Shown here one piece after another: positions 15,550 through 24,230 of a stretch of 64,000 nucleotides of DNA (the stretch's first letter is position 1; each line of letters starts with the position of its first letter). The position numbers and the translations under genes were made by a program. The notes under the pieces are model-generated. The model had not been told where the DNA came from and did no database searches. It saw nothing but the letters and a program-made list of their open reading frames with translations. The stretch lies in contig NZ_JAETWB010000009.1 in assembly GCF_016773205.1 (NCBI RefSeq), forward strand, positions 1 through 64,000, written 5' to 3'. This stretch comes from Belnapia arida. Its GTDB lineage: Bacteria > Pseudomonadota > Alphaproteobacteria > Acetobacterales > Acetobacteraceae.

Positions 15550-16883
15550 ATCATCCCGGGCTTCTGGATGCGGGAGCCGTCGATCAGGCGCTCGTAGCGG
15601 AAGGGGGAGGGATCCACCGCGGGGGTGCGGCCCAGGATGAGGTCGGCGGCGAGCTGCCCGGCCCCGGGCCCGATCCCGAAGCCATGGCCGCTGTAGCCGG
15701 TGGAAAGATAGAGGCCGGGGAGCATGCCCACCGGGGCGATCACCGGCACCGCATCCGGCGTGGAGTCGATCCAGCCGCCCCAGACGCGTCCCATCTTCAC
15801 CCCCGCAAGCTCCGGGTAGGAGGTGGCGAGCTGCTTCAGGGCGGGCTCCGCCACGCCGGCCTTCGGTGCCGGGTCGAGGATGCGCATGTCGTCCGCCTCG
15901 AAGATCGTCGGGCGGTCCATGCGCCAGCGGCCGACGACGGCCTCGGGACCGCGGAAGAAGGAGGCGCCGATGCCGAACTTCACCATGTGCCGCCGCGCGA
16001 CCAGCGTCGGCCAGAATTTGCGGGCGTAGCGCATGCCCTGGGGCGTGATCTCGATCTGCCCCCGGTTGTTGGCCGCGACGATGTAGCTGCCATCCTCGCG
16101 CCGGCCGATGGTGATGTCGGGCGTGTAGAGGCCGCCCGGCGTGATCTCCGGCGCCGGCTCGGTGAGGAAGACGGTGGAGCGGATGCTTGACTGCGGCAGG
16201 CCGAGCCCGTGGCGCCGCAGCATCATCGAGGACCAGGCGCCGCCCGCGAGCAGGACCTGCGGCGCGCGGAGGCGTCCGTGCTCGGTGATGACGCCGGCGA
16301 TGCGGCCGCCCTCGATGTCGAGGCCGCGCACGGCGCAGCGCTGGTGGATGCTGGCACCGAGCTTCCGCGCCGCCGTGGCGATGGCGGGTGCCGCCTTGCG
16401 CGGCTCCGCGCGGCCGTCGCGCGGCGAATGGATGCCCCCAATCCAGCCGCCTGCGGGGCCGGGGACCATCGGAGCCACCTCCTCGGCGGAGAGGAGGCGG
16501 CTGTGGAACTGGTAGCCGCGGGCCATCTCCACCCAGCGGCGCCAGGTCTCCAGCTCGCTCTCGCTGCGCGTCGCGTAGACGAGGCCGGTGCGGAGGAAGC
16601 CGACATCGATCCCGGCCTCCTTTGGCAGGCTGTCCCACAGCTCCATGCTGCGGAGCATGACCGGAATCTCGCGCTCGTCGCGGTTCTGCACCCGGCACCA
16701 GCCCCAGTTGCGGCTGGACTGCTCGCCGGCGATGACGCCCTTCTCCAGCAGGGCGACGCGCTGCCCCGCCTTCGCCAGGAAATAGGCGGCCGTCACCCCG
16801 GCGATGCCGCCGCCGATGATGGCGACATCCATCTCGGCGGGCAGGCTCGGATCGCTGGTGACGGGATCGACGGGTGGCGACAT
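15546..16883 (-). CDS. FAD-dependent oxidoreductase (DAO family)
   Basis: The 445-residue flavoprotein has an N-terminal Rossmann motif GGGIAG (24-29) followed by LEKGVIAGEQSSRNWGWCR. The C-terminal WGGWIDSTPDAVPVIAPV and STGYSGHGFGIGPGAGQL are the usual closing motifs of D-amino-acid dehydrogenase/oxidase-like enzymes. The substrate is probably an amino or imino acid, but not predictable from sequence. It is preceded by CGGAG and follows a HAD gene on the same strand. Its stop overlaps the start of the broken second oxidoreductase, so the two once formed a pair. Confidence 0.87.
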   Translation of the reverse strand: MSPPVDPVTSDPSLPAEMDVAIIGGGIAGVTAAYFLAKAGQRVALLEKGVIAGEQSSRNWGWCRVQNRDEREIPVMLRSMELWDSLPKEAGIDVGFLRTGLVYATRSESELETWRRWVEMARGYQFHSRLLSAEEVAPMVPGPAGGWIGGIHSPRDGRAEPRKAAPAIATAARKLGASIHQRCAVRGLDIEGGRIAGVITEHGRLRAPQVLLAGGAWSSMMLRRHGLGLPQSSIRSTVFLTEPAPEITPGGLYTPDITIGRREDGSYIVAANNRGQIEITPQGMRYARKFWPTLVARRHMVKFGIGASFFRGPEAVVGRWRMDRPTIFEADDMRILDPAPKAGVAEPALKQLATSYPELAGVKMGRVWGGWIDSTPDAVPVIAPVGMLPGLYLSTGYSGHGFGIGPGAGQLAADLILGRTPAVDPSPFRYERLIDGSRIQKPGMM

Positions 16884-16912
16884 GGTGCGGGCTCCGGGGC
16901 GGGCTTGGGCGG

Positions 16913-17584
16913 TCAGAGGCCGAGCAGGCCCGGCAGGCCGCCGATATCGGCGATCTCGTGGAAACCGTAGAAGGCGTTGCCGCGGGGCTCGTGGCCGCGA
17001 TTGACCCAGGCCTTGTCGCGGATGCCGAGGTCGTGCGCCGTCATCATGTCGTAGCGGAAGGAGGAGGAGACGTGCAGCAGCTCCTCCGGCCGCGCGTCCA
17101 GCTGGCCCAGCATGTATTCGAAGGCTTGCATGCGCGGCTTGTAGGCCTGCGCCTGCTCCGCGGTGAAGACGGCGTGGAAGGGCGCCTCCAGCTTCGCCAC
17201 GTTGTGGTGGATCTGGTGGTTGGCGGCGTTGGAGAGGATGACGAGGGGGAACTCCTTCGCCACGCGCTTCAGCGGCTCCGGCACGTCCGGATGCGGGCCC
17301 CAGCTCGGCACCGCCTCCGAGAAGCGGGCGCCCTCGCCCTCGCGGCAGGCGATCCCGTGCTTCGCGCAGGTGCGGCGCACGGCATTGTCCAGCACCTCGG
17401 CATAGGGCTTCCAGGCGCCGAGGACCTCGTCCAGGCGGTAGGCGCTGAAGTCGCGCAGGAAGGCATCCATGCGCTCCGCCGGCACGCAGTCCGCGAAGTG
17501 CCCGCGTGCCAGCGGGCCCATCTGGAAGTTGGTCAGGGTGCCGTAGCAGTCGAAGGTGATGTAGCGCGGGCGCGGATGGGTCAT
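16913..17584 (-). CDS. Haloacid dehalogenase type II-like hydrolase
   Basis: The 223-residue HAD hydrolase has nucleophile Asp12 in FDCYGT, a VILSNAANHQ motif II, and YKPRMQAFEYML with the motif III lysine. These fit L-2-haloacid dehalogenase type II. However, the last motif reads SSSFRYDMMTAHDLG where true dehalogenases usually have SSNxWD, so the substrate may differ. AAGGAGA precedes the ATG. It is the first gene of the minus-strand series that continues with an FAD oxidoreductase. Confidence 0.85.
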   Translation of the reverse strand: MTHPRPRYITFDCYGTLTNFQMGPLARGHFADCVPAERMDAFLRDFSAYRLDEVLGAWKPYAEVLDNAVRRTCAKHGIACREGEGARFSEAVPSWGPHPDVPEPLKRVAKEFPLVILSNAANHQIHHNVAKLEAPFHAVFTAEQAQAYKPRMQAFEYMLGQLDARPEELLHVSSSFRYDMMTAHDLGIRDKAWVNRGHEPRGNAFYGFHEIADIGGLPGLLGL

Positions 17585-17651
17585 GGTGTCTCCTTCGGTC
17601 CGGCCGGGTTGCGGGACGCCGTGTCGGTCACGCGGCCATCCCGGGAGGCGG

Positions 17652-18242
17652 TCAGTCCTGGCGTGCCTGTGCGAGGCCGAGGCTGGCGAGGCGGGCTGTG
17701 GCGAGCAGGCGGTCGAGCCCCTGGCCCTCGCGGGCCATGGTGGAGAGGCCGGCCATCACGGTGACGACGTAGTCGGTCAGGCGTTCGGCCGCCTCTGGCT
17801 GTGTGGCCGCGATGAAGCGGCGGATGCTGTCCTCGCCGGCGGCGGTCAGGGCGCGGGCCGCCGCACGCGCCTCCGGGTCGTTGCAGCGGGCACCCTCGAT
17901 GGCGAGGCAGCCGGCAGCGGCGGGGTCGGCGGCATAGCGGCGGGCGGCCTCCTCCAGCATGGCGGCGAGGGCTTCGGGCACCGGGCGGCCGGGGCGGAGG
18001 ATCTCGGCCAGGGGGAGGGCCCCCGTGCCGGTGTAGCGGCCCAGGATGCGGGCGTAGAGGCCGGCCTTGCTGCCGAAGGCGGCGTAGAAGCTGGGCGGGT
18101 TGATGCCGAGCGCCTCGGTGAGGTCGGCGACGCTGACGGCGTCGTAGCCGCGGGCATGGAACAGGCGCTGGGCGGTGGCGACGGCCTGCTCCGGGTCGAA
18201 GCGGCGGGGGCGGCCGCGGGCGCGCGGGGGATTTGTAGTCAT
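17652..18242 (-). CDS. TetR-family transcriptional regulator
   Basis: The 196-residue repressor has an N-terminal helix-turn-helix (DAVSVADLTEALGINPPSFY, about 34-53) and a C-terminal ligand and dimer domain that includes GCLAIEGARC, like the YxaF/AcrR branch. It is transcribed divergently from an SDR gene. Two palindromic sites lie in the 75-base gap, one over its own start codon, so it probably represses both itself and the SDR. Confidence 0.9.
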   Translation of the reverse strand: MTTNPPRARGRPRRFDPEQAVATAQRLFHARGYDAVSVADLTEALGINPPSFYAAFGSKAGLYARILGRYTGTGALPLAEILRPGRPVPEALAAMLEEAARRYAADPAAAGCLAIEGARCNDPEARAAARALTAAGEDSIRRFIAATQPEAAERLTDYVVTVMAGLSTMAREGQGLDRLLATARLASLGLAQARQD

Positions 18243-18253
18243 TGATACAAAAT
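18231..18253. promoter_or_regulatory. Probable TetR operator over the tetR start
   Basis: An imperfect inverted repeat with half-sites ATTTGTA and TACAAAAT covers the tetR start codon (18240-18242). A nested TCA/TGA pair near the centre improves the symmetry. This position fits autorepression. Confidence 0.5.
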
Positions 18254-18256
18254 GCC

Positions 18257-18284
18257 TTGACGAGGCCTCCGGGTGATTTATGTA
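18257..18284 (+). promoter_or_regulatory. Candidate promoter of the SDR gene
   Basis: TTGACG (18257-18262) and TATGTA (18279-18284) are spaced by 16 bases and lie 34 bases before the SDR ATG. This is a reasonable sigma-70-type pair, with the -10 overlapping a second palindrome. Confidence 0.45.
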
Positions 18285-18296
18285 GCTGTCACTACG
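18281..18296. promoter_or_regulatory. Second TetR-type palindrome
   Basis: TGTAG and CTACG flank a 6-base core (16 bases in all). The site overlaps the predicted -10 and start of SDR transcription, an ideal position for repression by the adjacent TetR protein. It shares the TGTA half-site element with the site at 18231. Confidence 0.45.
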
Positions 18297-18317
18297 CTAA
18301 ATCTCAAGGAGGGCCTG

Positions 18318-19031
18318 ATGGCCGGTGTTCAGGGTAAGTCCGTTCTCGTGCTCGGCGGTAGCCGGGGGATCGGGGCGGCGATCGTGCGGCGCTTCGCCGC
18401 CGATGGCGCGGCGGTGACCTTCACCTATGCCGGCTCGAAGGAGGCCGCCGAGCGGCTGGCGGCGGAGACGGGCGCCACGGCCGTGATGACCGACAGCGCC
18501 GACCGCGACGCCGTCATCGCGCGGGTGCGCGACAGCGGGCCGCTCGACGTGCTGGTGGTGAATGCCGGGGTCGTCGTCTACGGCGACCCGCTGGAGATGG
18601 ACCCCGACGCGGTGGACCAGCTGATCCGCATTAACATCGCCGCGCCCTACCACGCTTCGGTGGAGGCGGCGCGGCGCATGCCGGAGGGCGGGCGGATCAT
18701 CGTCATCGGTTCGGTCAACGGCGACCGGGTCTCCTTCCCGGGCATCTCGGCCTATGCGATGAGCAAGTCGGCGATGCAAAGCATGGCGCGCGGCCTGGCG
18801 CGGGATTTCGGCCCGCGCGGGATCACGGTGAACGTCGTGCAGCCGGGGCCGATCGACACCGACATGAACCCGGCGGACGGGCCGTTCAAGGACTTGGTCT
18901 ACCCCGCCATGGCCTTCAAGCGGCATGGGCGGCCGGAGGACGTGGCGGGGATGGTCGCCTGGCTGGCGGGGCCGGAGGCGGGCTTCGTCACCGGGGCGAT
19001 GCACACCATCGACGGCGGCTTCGGCGCCTGA
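18318..19031 (+). CDS. SDR-family NAD(P)-dependent oxidoreductase
   Basis: The 237-residue classical SDR has cofactor motif GGSRGIG (13-19), VNAG at 81-84, Ser132, and catalytic Tyr146-x3-Lys150 in SAYAMSK. The C-terminal GAMHTIDGGFGA is typical. The loop pattern (YAGSKEAAERL) favours NADPH. Members paired with this type of TetR are often annotated as BdcA- or 3-oxoacyl-ACP reductase-like; the substrate is unknown. The ATG at 18318 has AAGGAGGG 5-12 bases upstream. It is divergent from, and probably repressed by, the TetR protein. Confidence 0.9.
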   Translation: MAGVQGKSVLVLGGSRGIGAAIVRRFAADGAAVTFTYAGSKEAAERLAAETGATAVMTDSADRDAVIARVRDSGPLDVLVVNAGVVVYGDPLEMDPDAVDQLIRINIAAPYHASVEAARRMPEGGRIIVIGSVNGDRVSFPGISAYAMSKSAMQSMARGLARDFGPRGITVNVVQPGPIDTDMNPADGPFKDLVYPAMAFKRHGRPEDVAGMVAWLAGPEAGFVTGAMHTIDGGFGA

Positions 19032-19041
19032 TCCTGCGGCG

Positions 19042-19069
19042 GGCGGGGTGGCCGGCGCGCCGCCCCGCC
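19042..19069. terminator. GC hairpin between convergent genes
   Basis: The stem GGCGGGG/CCCCGCC lies between the SDR stop and the convergent HWE kinase stop. Outer CGGC/GCCG bases may extend it. There is no U-tract, so it may be a weak or Rho-assisted bidirectional terminator. Confidence 0.4.
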
Positions 19070-19084
19070 TTGCCGCCGGACGGC

Positions 19085-20527
19085 TCAGAGCGAGACGAGT
19101 CGGGGGGCGAAGGGCAGGCGGATCATGCACTCGACCCCGGCGGGTGCGAAGTCGAGCTGGACCGCGGCATCGAACTCGCGGGACAGCCCGCGCTCGATGA
19201 GCCTGGTGCCGAACCCGCGACTGACCGGCACCTGGACCGGCGGCCCGCCCCGTTCATTCCAGTGGACCTCGAGCTGCGGCTTCGCATTTGTGGTCCGGTC
19301 GATATGCCAGCCGACCTCGACGCGGCCGCCCGGTGCCGAGAGCGCGCCGTACTTGGCTGCATTCGTCGCCAACTCGTGGAAGGCGAGGTTGAGGGTGACC
19401 ACCGCCGTCGGCGTCAGCCGCACCGGGGGGCCCTGCAGCGACACCCGGTCCTGCCCGACCTTCGTGGCATAGGGTGCCAGGGTCTGCCGGACGATGTCGC
19501 GCAGCGAGGCACCCTCCCAGGAGTTACGGGTCAGCAGGTCGTGCGAGCGGGCGAGCGCGGCCAGCCGCGCCAGCAGCGCGTCCTGGAAATCGGCCGGCGT
19601 CGGCGCGTAGCGCCGGCTCTGGATCGTCACCGACTGCACCACGGCCAGCGTGTTCTTGACCCTGTGGTCGAGCTCCCGCAGCAGCACCAGGCGCCGTTCC
19701 TCCTCCCGCCGCGGCTCCGTGCGGTCGCGCATGATCTTGAGGAAGCCCCGGCTCTTGCCGTCCGGCCCGGCGGCGAGCGGCACCATGATCCCGCTGGCCC
19801 AGAAGCGGGTGCCGTCCTTGCGCCGGTGCCAGCGCTCGTCATCGGCGCGCCCGGCATCCAGCGCCCGGCACATCTCCTGCTCGGGCTCCCGCCTTTCGAG
19901 ATCCTCGGGGAGCCACATGGCCTCCAGACGGTGGCCTAGGACCTCCGCCTCGGTGAAGCCGAGCAGCCGCTCGGCACCGGGATTCCAGGCGGAGATGCGC
20001 CCTTCGTCGTCGAGGGTCAGGATCGCCGTATCCGTCGCACCCTCGAAGATCAGGCGCAGCCGCTGCTCCTGCACGCGCAGTGTCGCCAGCGCCTGCTCCA
20101 GTTCCGCCGTCCGCCTGGTGACATGGTCCTCCAGGCTCTCGTTCAGGTGGGTCAGCGCGGCATTGCTCTCTTCCAGCTCATCGGCCGTCGCGCGCAACTC
20201 CTCCAACGCGACCTGCAATTCCTCCTCGGTGACGGTTTCCCTGGGGCCGGGAGCCGGGTGCCGGGTCATGGCGGCCTCCAGGCCACGCCGCATATCCCTC
20301 ATAACGGCCTCATGCCGCGAGGCCCGACGCCGTTCCTCGGCGAGGGCCGCCTCGGCCTGATGGAGCTTCAGGGCAAGCTGATCGCGGTCCCGGGCGATTG
20401 CAGCGACCTCATCCTGCGCGTCTTCGAGCGCCAGCCGGACATCTTCCGTGTCATCATCGGAACGAGGCACGTTGCGTTGCAACCTTGCTGCGGCTGCAAG
20501 CCCTTTGACTGGTCGACAACTAGACAT
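19085..20527 (-). CDS. HWE-family sensor histidine kinase with coiled coil and PAS
   Basis: The 480-residue soluble kinase has a long N-terminal coiled coil (about 30-155, rich in Glu/Arg/Leu) and a PAS domain (about 155-270, AWNPGAERLLGFTEAEVLG). The HWE phosphoacceptor block ELDHRVKNTLAVVQSV carries His288, and the family-defining HELATNAAKYGAL and HWNERGG follow. HWE kinases often act in general stress or light responses of alphaproteobacteria. ATG 20527 is chosen for its GGAGG 5 bases upstream. It is divergent from cheB, with cheR next beyond, and the three probably form one pathway. No partner regulator is visible. Confidence 0.88.
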   Translation of the reverse strand: MSSCRPVKGLAAAARLQRNVPRSDDDTEDVRLALEDAQDEVAAIARDRDQLALKLHQAEAALAEERRRASRHEAVMRDMRRGLEAAMTRHPAPGPRETVTEEELQVALEELRATADELEESNAALTHLNESLEDHVTRRTAELEQALATLRVQEQRLRLIFEGATDTAILTLDDEGRISAWNPGAERLLGFTEAEVLGHRLEAMWLPEDLERREPEQEMCRALDAGRADDERWHRRKDGTRFWASGIMVPLAAGPDGKSRGFLKIMRDRTEPRREEERRLVLLRELDHRVKNTLAVVQSVTIQSRRYAPTPADFQDALLARLAALARSHDLLTRNSWEGASLRDIVRQTLAPYATKVGQDRVSLQGPPVRLTPTAVVTLNLAFHELATNAAKYGALSAPGGRVEVGWHIDRTTNAKPQLEVHWNERGGPPVQVPVSRGFGTRLIERGLSREFDAAVQLDFAPAGVECMIRLPFAPRLVSL

Positions 20528-20648
20528 GCAACCCTCCGCCTTGACCCTCAACGATCAAAACGCGACGAACGTTCACGGGAGACGGCAAATATCAACGGAC
20601 GGCCTGCCCGAGGCGTTGGCATGATCGTGTGCGGAAGGGGACAACGCG

Positions 20649-21671
20649 TTGGGACATGACATCATCGTCGTCGGCGCCTCGGCGGGCGGGGTGGAGGCAC
20701 TGCAACGGCTCTCCGCCGGCCTGTCGCCGGAACTGCCCGCGGCGGTACTCATCGTGCAGCATGTCTCGCCCCGAGCCCGGAGCGTCCTGCCGGAGTTGCT
20801 GGCCCGCGCGGGCCCGATGCCGGTGGCGCATGCGCTGGATGGGGAGCCGATCCTCCCAGGCCGGGCCTATGTCGCGCCGCCCGACCACCACCTGCTGGTC
20901 GCGCCGGGCGGGCAGCACCTCCTGCTGCGGCGGGGGCCGCTCGAGAACCGGACCCGCCCGGCGGTGGACGCGCTGTTCCGCTCCGCGGCCGTAACCTGCG
21001 GCCCGCGCGTGATCGGCGTGGTGCTGACCGGGACGCTGGATGACGGCACCGCCGGGCTGGTGGCGGTGAAGCGATGCGGCGGGATCAGCGTGGTGCAGGA
21101 CCCCGCCGATGCGGTCTGGCCGGACATGCCGCGCAACGCCTTGAATGGCGACAGCCCGGACCATAGCGCGCCGATGGCGCTGATGGTTCCGTTGCTCGAC
21201 CGGCTGGCGCGAAGCCCGGCAGGCCCGGCTATCCCGATCCCGTTGGATTTGCAGATCGAAGCCCGGATTGCCCGGCAGGAGCTCGCCGCCATGGGACAGG
21301 ATTTGGTCGGATTACCATCGCAGATCAGCTGCCCGGATTGCGGCGGGGTGCTGAACGAGGTGCGGGAGGAAAAGCTCATCCGCTTCCGATGCCAGATCGG
21401 CCATGCCTATGGCGCGGAGAGCCTGGCGGCGGCGCAGGCCGACGGGCTGGAGAACGCCATGGCCGTCGCGGCCCGCACCCATCGCGACCGCCTCGTGCTG
21501 TTCCGCCGTATGGAGACGAGCGCCGCGGAGCGCGGCATGACCTATTCCGCCGCCCGCTGGCATCAGGCCGCCCTGGAGGCCGAACGATCGGCCGATCTGA
21601 TCGCCGACGCCATCAAAACCATGCGCATCGGCAACCTGCCAGCCGGACCGCCGGGCGATTCCATCGTCTGA
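20649..21671 (+). CDS. Stand-alone CheB-type protein-glutamate methylesterase
   Basis: The 340-residue protein is a CheB catalytic domain without the usual receiver domain. The triad is Ser11 (GASAGG), His38 (VQHVSP) and Asp132 (TGTLDDG). After it comes a short zinc-ribbon-like module (CPDCGG ... FRCQIGHAYG) and a helical tail seen in CheB proteins linked to PAS/CheR sensors. It starts at TTG 20649 with AAGGGG upstream. With no receiver it cannot be regulated by a classical CheA. It is divergent from the HWE kinase and convergent with the CheR-PAS gene. Confidence 0.88.
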   Translation: MGHDIIVVGASAGGVEALQRLSAGLSPELPAAVLIVQHVSPRARSVLPELLARAGPMPVAHALDGEPILPGRAYVAPPDHHLLVAPGGQHLLLRRGPLENRTRPAVDALFRSAAVTCGPRVIGVVLTGTLDDGTAGLVAVKRCGGISVVQDPADAVWPDMPRNALNGDSPDHSAPMALMVPLLDRLARSPAGPAIPIPLDLQIEARIARQELAAMGQDLVGLPSQISCPDCGGVLNEVREEKLIRFRCQIGHAYGAESLAAAQADGLENAMAVAARTHRDRLVLFRRMETSAAERGMTYSAARWHQAALEAERSADLIADAIKTMRIGNLPAGPPGDSIV

Positions 21672-21722
21672 GGCGGAACCGCCGATGGCCCGGAGCGTGC
21701 GACGAAGCAGCGCGCCAAAGTC

Positions 21723-21750
21723 TGGTCCGCGGTCCGGTGACCGCGGACCA
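21723..21750. terminator. Bidirectional hairpin between cheB and cheR
   Basis: A perfect 12-bp stem (TGGTCCGCGGTC with its complement) has a 4-base loop, CGGT. It lies between the two convergent stop codons. No clear U-tract is present on either side, but the stem is very stable. Confidence 0.6.
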
Positions 21751-21754
21751 GGGG

Positions 21755-24007
21755 TTAGCTGGCCTCGAGCAGCCGCTGCCGCTCAGTCGTGTCGTGCACG
21801 ATCGCGAGCAGCATCGGCGGCTCCTCCTCGGCGAAGTATTGCAGGCAGATCTCCGCCGGATAGGTCCGGCCCCCGGTGGCGCTCAACACGGTCTCGAACA
21901 CCACCTCCTGCTTCTCCTCGGCCAGCAACGGCGCGACCAGGGTGCGGAAGGCCTCGGCTGGCACGCCGGGCATGAGGTCGGTGATCGGCAGTTGCTGGAG
22001 CTGCGTGAGGGAATAGCCGAGCTTCTTCTCGGCGCCGCGGTTGACCAGGGTGAAACGGAAACTGTCCGGGTCCAGGAAATAGACCTCGTTCAGCGACTGG
22101 CCGACGATCCGCCCGAGCTGGCGTACGTAGTCCTCGTGGCGCGCCGCTTCCGTCACATCCTCCATGAACAGCACCAGGCCACCGGGCGTCTGGCCCTCGC
22201 GGAGCAGCGGCAAGATGCGGACGCGGATGCGGATCTGCCGGCCGCGGCGGTCGAGCGCGCTCAGCTCCGTGCCGTGCTGCGGCAGTTCGGCCGCCAGCAC
22301 GCGGTGCAGGTCCCGGCGCAGTTGCAGCACGGGCAGGCCGATGTCGAGGATGAGGAATTCCTGGCCGGCGACCTCGTCGGCGCGCAGCCCCCAGGCATTC
22401 TCGCTCCAGCGGTTCCAGGACAGCACCCGGAGCTCGCGGTCGAGGACCACCACGCCCGCGGCCATGCTGCGCAGCACCGCATCGGCATAGCGGCGGAACT
22501 CGCCAGCTTCCTCGGACTGGCGCCGCAGCTCCTCGTTCGCGACCTCCAGCTCCTCGTTGATGGAGCGGAGTTCCTCGTTCATGGTCTCCAGCTCCTCGTT
22601 GGCGCTTTGCAATTCCTCGTTGGTGGTCTCCAACTCCTCGCGGGTGGACTGCAGCTCCTCGTTGGTGGTCTCCAGCTCCTCGTTCGAGGATTGCAGCTCC
22701 TCGATATGGGTCTCGAGCCCTTCCTGCACCGCTTGCAGCTCCCGCCCGAGCAGGTAGGCGCGCGTGCTGTCGGTGAAGGCGAGCAGGGTCGAGAATGGTC
22801 GCCCGTCCTGGCCGAAGATCGGCGTCACATCGATGCTGAGCCGCATCGGCTCGCCCGCAGCGCGGTGGAACTCCTGGTGCTCGAGGCGCACGGTCCGGCC
22901 GAGGGAATGCGCCTCCTCGATGCGGCCGCGCAGCTCGGCCGGGCGGTAGGAGACGCTCAGGTCCTGGAAGGGCCGGCCGACATCGGCCTCGCCTACCTCC
23001 AGCATCCGCTTCGCCGCGGGGTTGGCGAAGGAAAGCCGACCATCCAGGTCGACCGCAAGATAGGCGATGTCCACGCCATCGATGATCGCCTCCTGCAACC
23101 GCGCCCGGCGGGAGGGCGTGGCGCCGGTGGAAGCGGTGGGCACGAAGCCGAGGCTGCCGCCGGGAGTGCGCGTCCAGTCCTGCATGACCTTGCGGAAGAC
23201 GCGGTGCTTGAGATCCACCGCCTCGAACAGGCGGGAGCGGGCGAGTTGCGTCTCGGCCTTCCCCAGGCAGAGAAAGGCGCCGTCCCGCAATGCGTAGTGG
23301 AGGCGCGGCAGCACCAGGTCCTGCGTCTCCGTCTCCAGGTAGATCAGCAGGTTGCGGCAGAGGATCAGGTCCGCATGGCCGATCGGCGCATCATGGATGA
23401 TGTTGTGCCGGCCGAAGATCACGCAGCGGCGCAGATCGCGGCGGACGACGTAGCGGTCCCCGCTGACGTCGAAATACCGCTCCAGCAGGCCGGGCGGCAC
23501 GGTCTCGACCTCGGCTGCGGTGTAGCTGGCATGACGGGCGCTCTGCAGCGCCTCCTCGTCGAGGTCCGTGGCGTAGATCTTCGCCGTCTGGAACAGCGCT
23601 TCCGCGCCGCCCATCGCCTCGGCGAAGAGCATGGCGAGGCTGTAGGGCTCCTGTCCGGTGGCGCAGCCGGCGCTCCAGATTCGGATCGTTTGCCCGCCGG
23701 CCCGGTGCCGCTCGACGATGCGCGGCACGATCTCCCGGCGCAGCGCCTCCCAGGCCTCCGCATCGCGGAAGAAGGAGGTGACGTTGATCAGCACCGTATC
23801 GAGCAGCACCGCGAATTCCTGCGGATGCGCCTCCAGCAGGGCGTTGTAGGCGGCGAAGCTTTCGGCACGCACCTCCTCCATCCGCCGGATGATGCGCCGG
23901 CGGAGGCTGGCCTTCTTGTAGCCGCGGAAATCCACCCCGCGATGGGCCTGGATGAAGGCGATCAGCTTGTCGAATTCGGGCTCCGCGCCCTCGGTTCCGG
24001 TCATCAT
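21755..24007 (-). CDS. CheR methyltransferase fused to PAS domains and a coiled coil
   Basis: The 750-residue protein starts with a CheR domain (about 10-275): an N-terminal helical part, then SAM-binding IWSAGCATGQEPYSLAM and FGRHNIIHD. A PAS domain (about 300-430) is followed by a striking heptad coiled coil of NEELETTNEELQSTREELE-type repeats. Two more PAS domains close it, the last ending LLAIVHDTTERQRL. No kinase domain is present. Related proteins elsewhere are CheB-CheR-PAS-kinase fusions; here CheB and the HWE kinase are separate neighbours. ATG 24007 or the adjacent ATG 24004 is the likely start. No convincing gene lies in the 223 bases upstream. Confidence 0.87.
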   Translation of the reverse strand: MMTGTEGAEPEFDKLIAFIQAHRGVDFRGYKKASLRRRIIRRMEEVRAESFAAYNALLEAHPQEFAVLLDTVLINVTSFFRDAEAWEALRREIVPRIVERHRAGGQTIRIWSAGCATGQEPYSLAMLFAEAMGGAEALFQTAKIYATDLDEEALQSARHASYTAAEVETVPPGLLERYFDVSGDRYVVRRDLRRCVIFGRHNIIHDAPIGHADLILCRNLLIYLETETQDLVLPRLHYALRDGAFLCLGKAETQLARSRLFEAVDLKHRVFRKVMQDWTRTPGGSLGFVPTASTGATPSRRARLQEAIIDGVDIAYLAVDLDGRLSFANPAAKRMLEVGEADVGRPFQDLSVSYRPAELRGRIEEAHSLGRTVRLEHQEFHRAAGEPMRLSIDVTPIFGQDGRPFSTLLAFTDSTRAYLLGRELQAVQEGLETHIEELQSSNEELETTNEELQSTREELETTNEELQSANEELETMNEELRSINEELEVANEELRRQSEEAGEFRRYADAVLRSMAAGVVVLDRELRVLSWNRWSENAWGLRADEVAGQEFLILDIGLPVLQLRRDLHRVLAAELPQHGTELSALDRRGRQIRIRVRILPLLREGQTPGGLVLFMEDVTEAARHEDYVRQLGRIVGQSLNEVYFLDPDSFRFTLVNRGAEKKLGYSLTQLQQLPITDLMPGVPAEAFRTLVAPLLAEEKQEVVFETVLSATGGRTYPAEICLQYFAEEEPPMLLAIVHDTTERQRLLEAS

Positions 24008-24230
24008 CGATCCAGCTTGTGCCACCTGCTGCATAGCAGGAAGGCGACGCGCAGGGCAGGCGCGATCGCCGGATTGCCGCGCCCGCCGCGAGGCCTGCTC
24101 CACCTGCCGGACCTGCGCCCGGTCGGGTTCCGGCGCGGCGGAGCGGTGCCCGCATGGCATTCGAGACGGGGCCGCGCCATCGGCTGGGCCCGGAGAGCGG
24201 CGTCGCCGGAGGAGGCCGGCCGCGCGCAGG

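Noticed and set aside
22500-22740. DNA repeats that look like a tandem array
   Set aside because: They encode the NEEL-type coiled coil of the CheR protein. Spacing is in codon heptads, not in repeat-spacer units, so this is not CRISPR.
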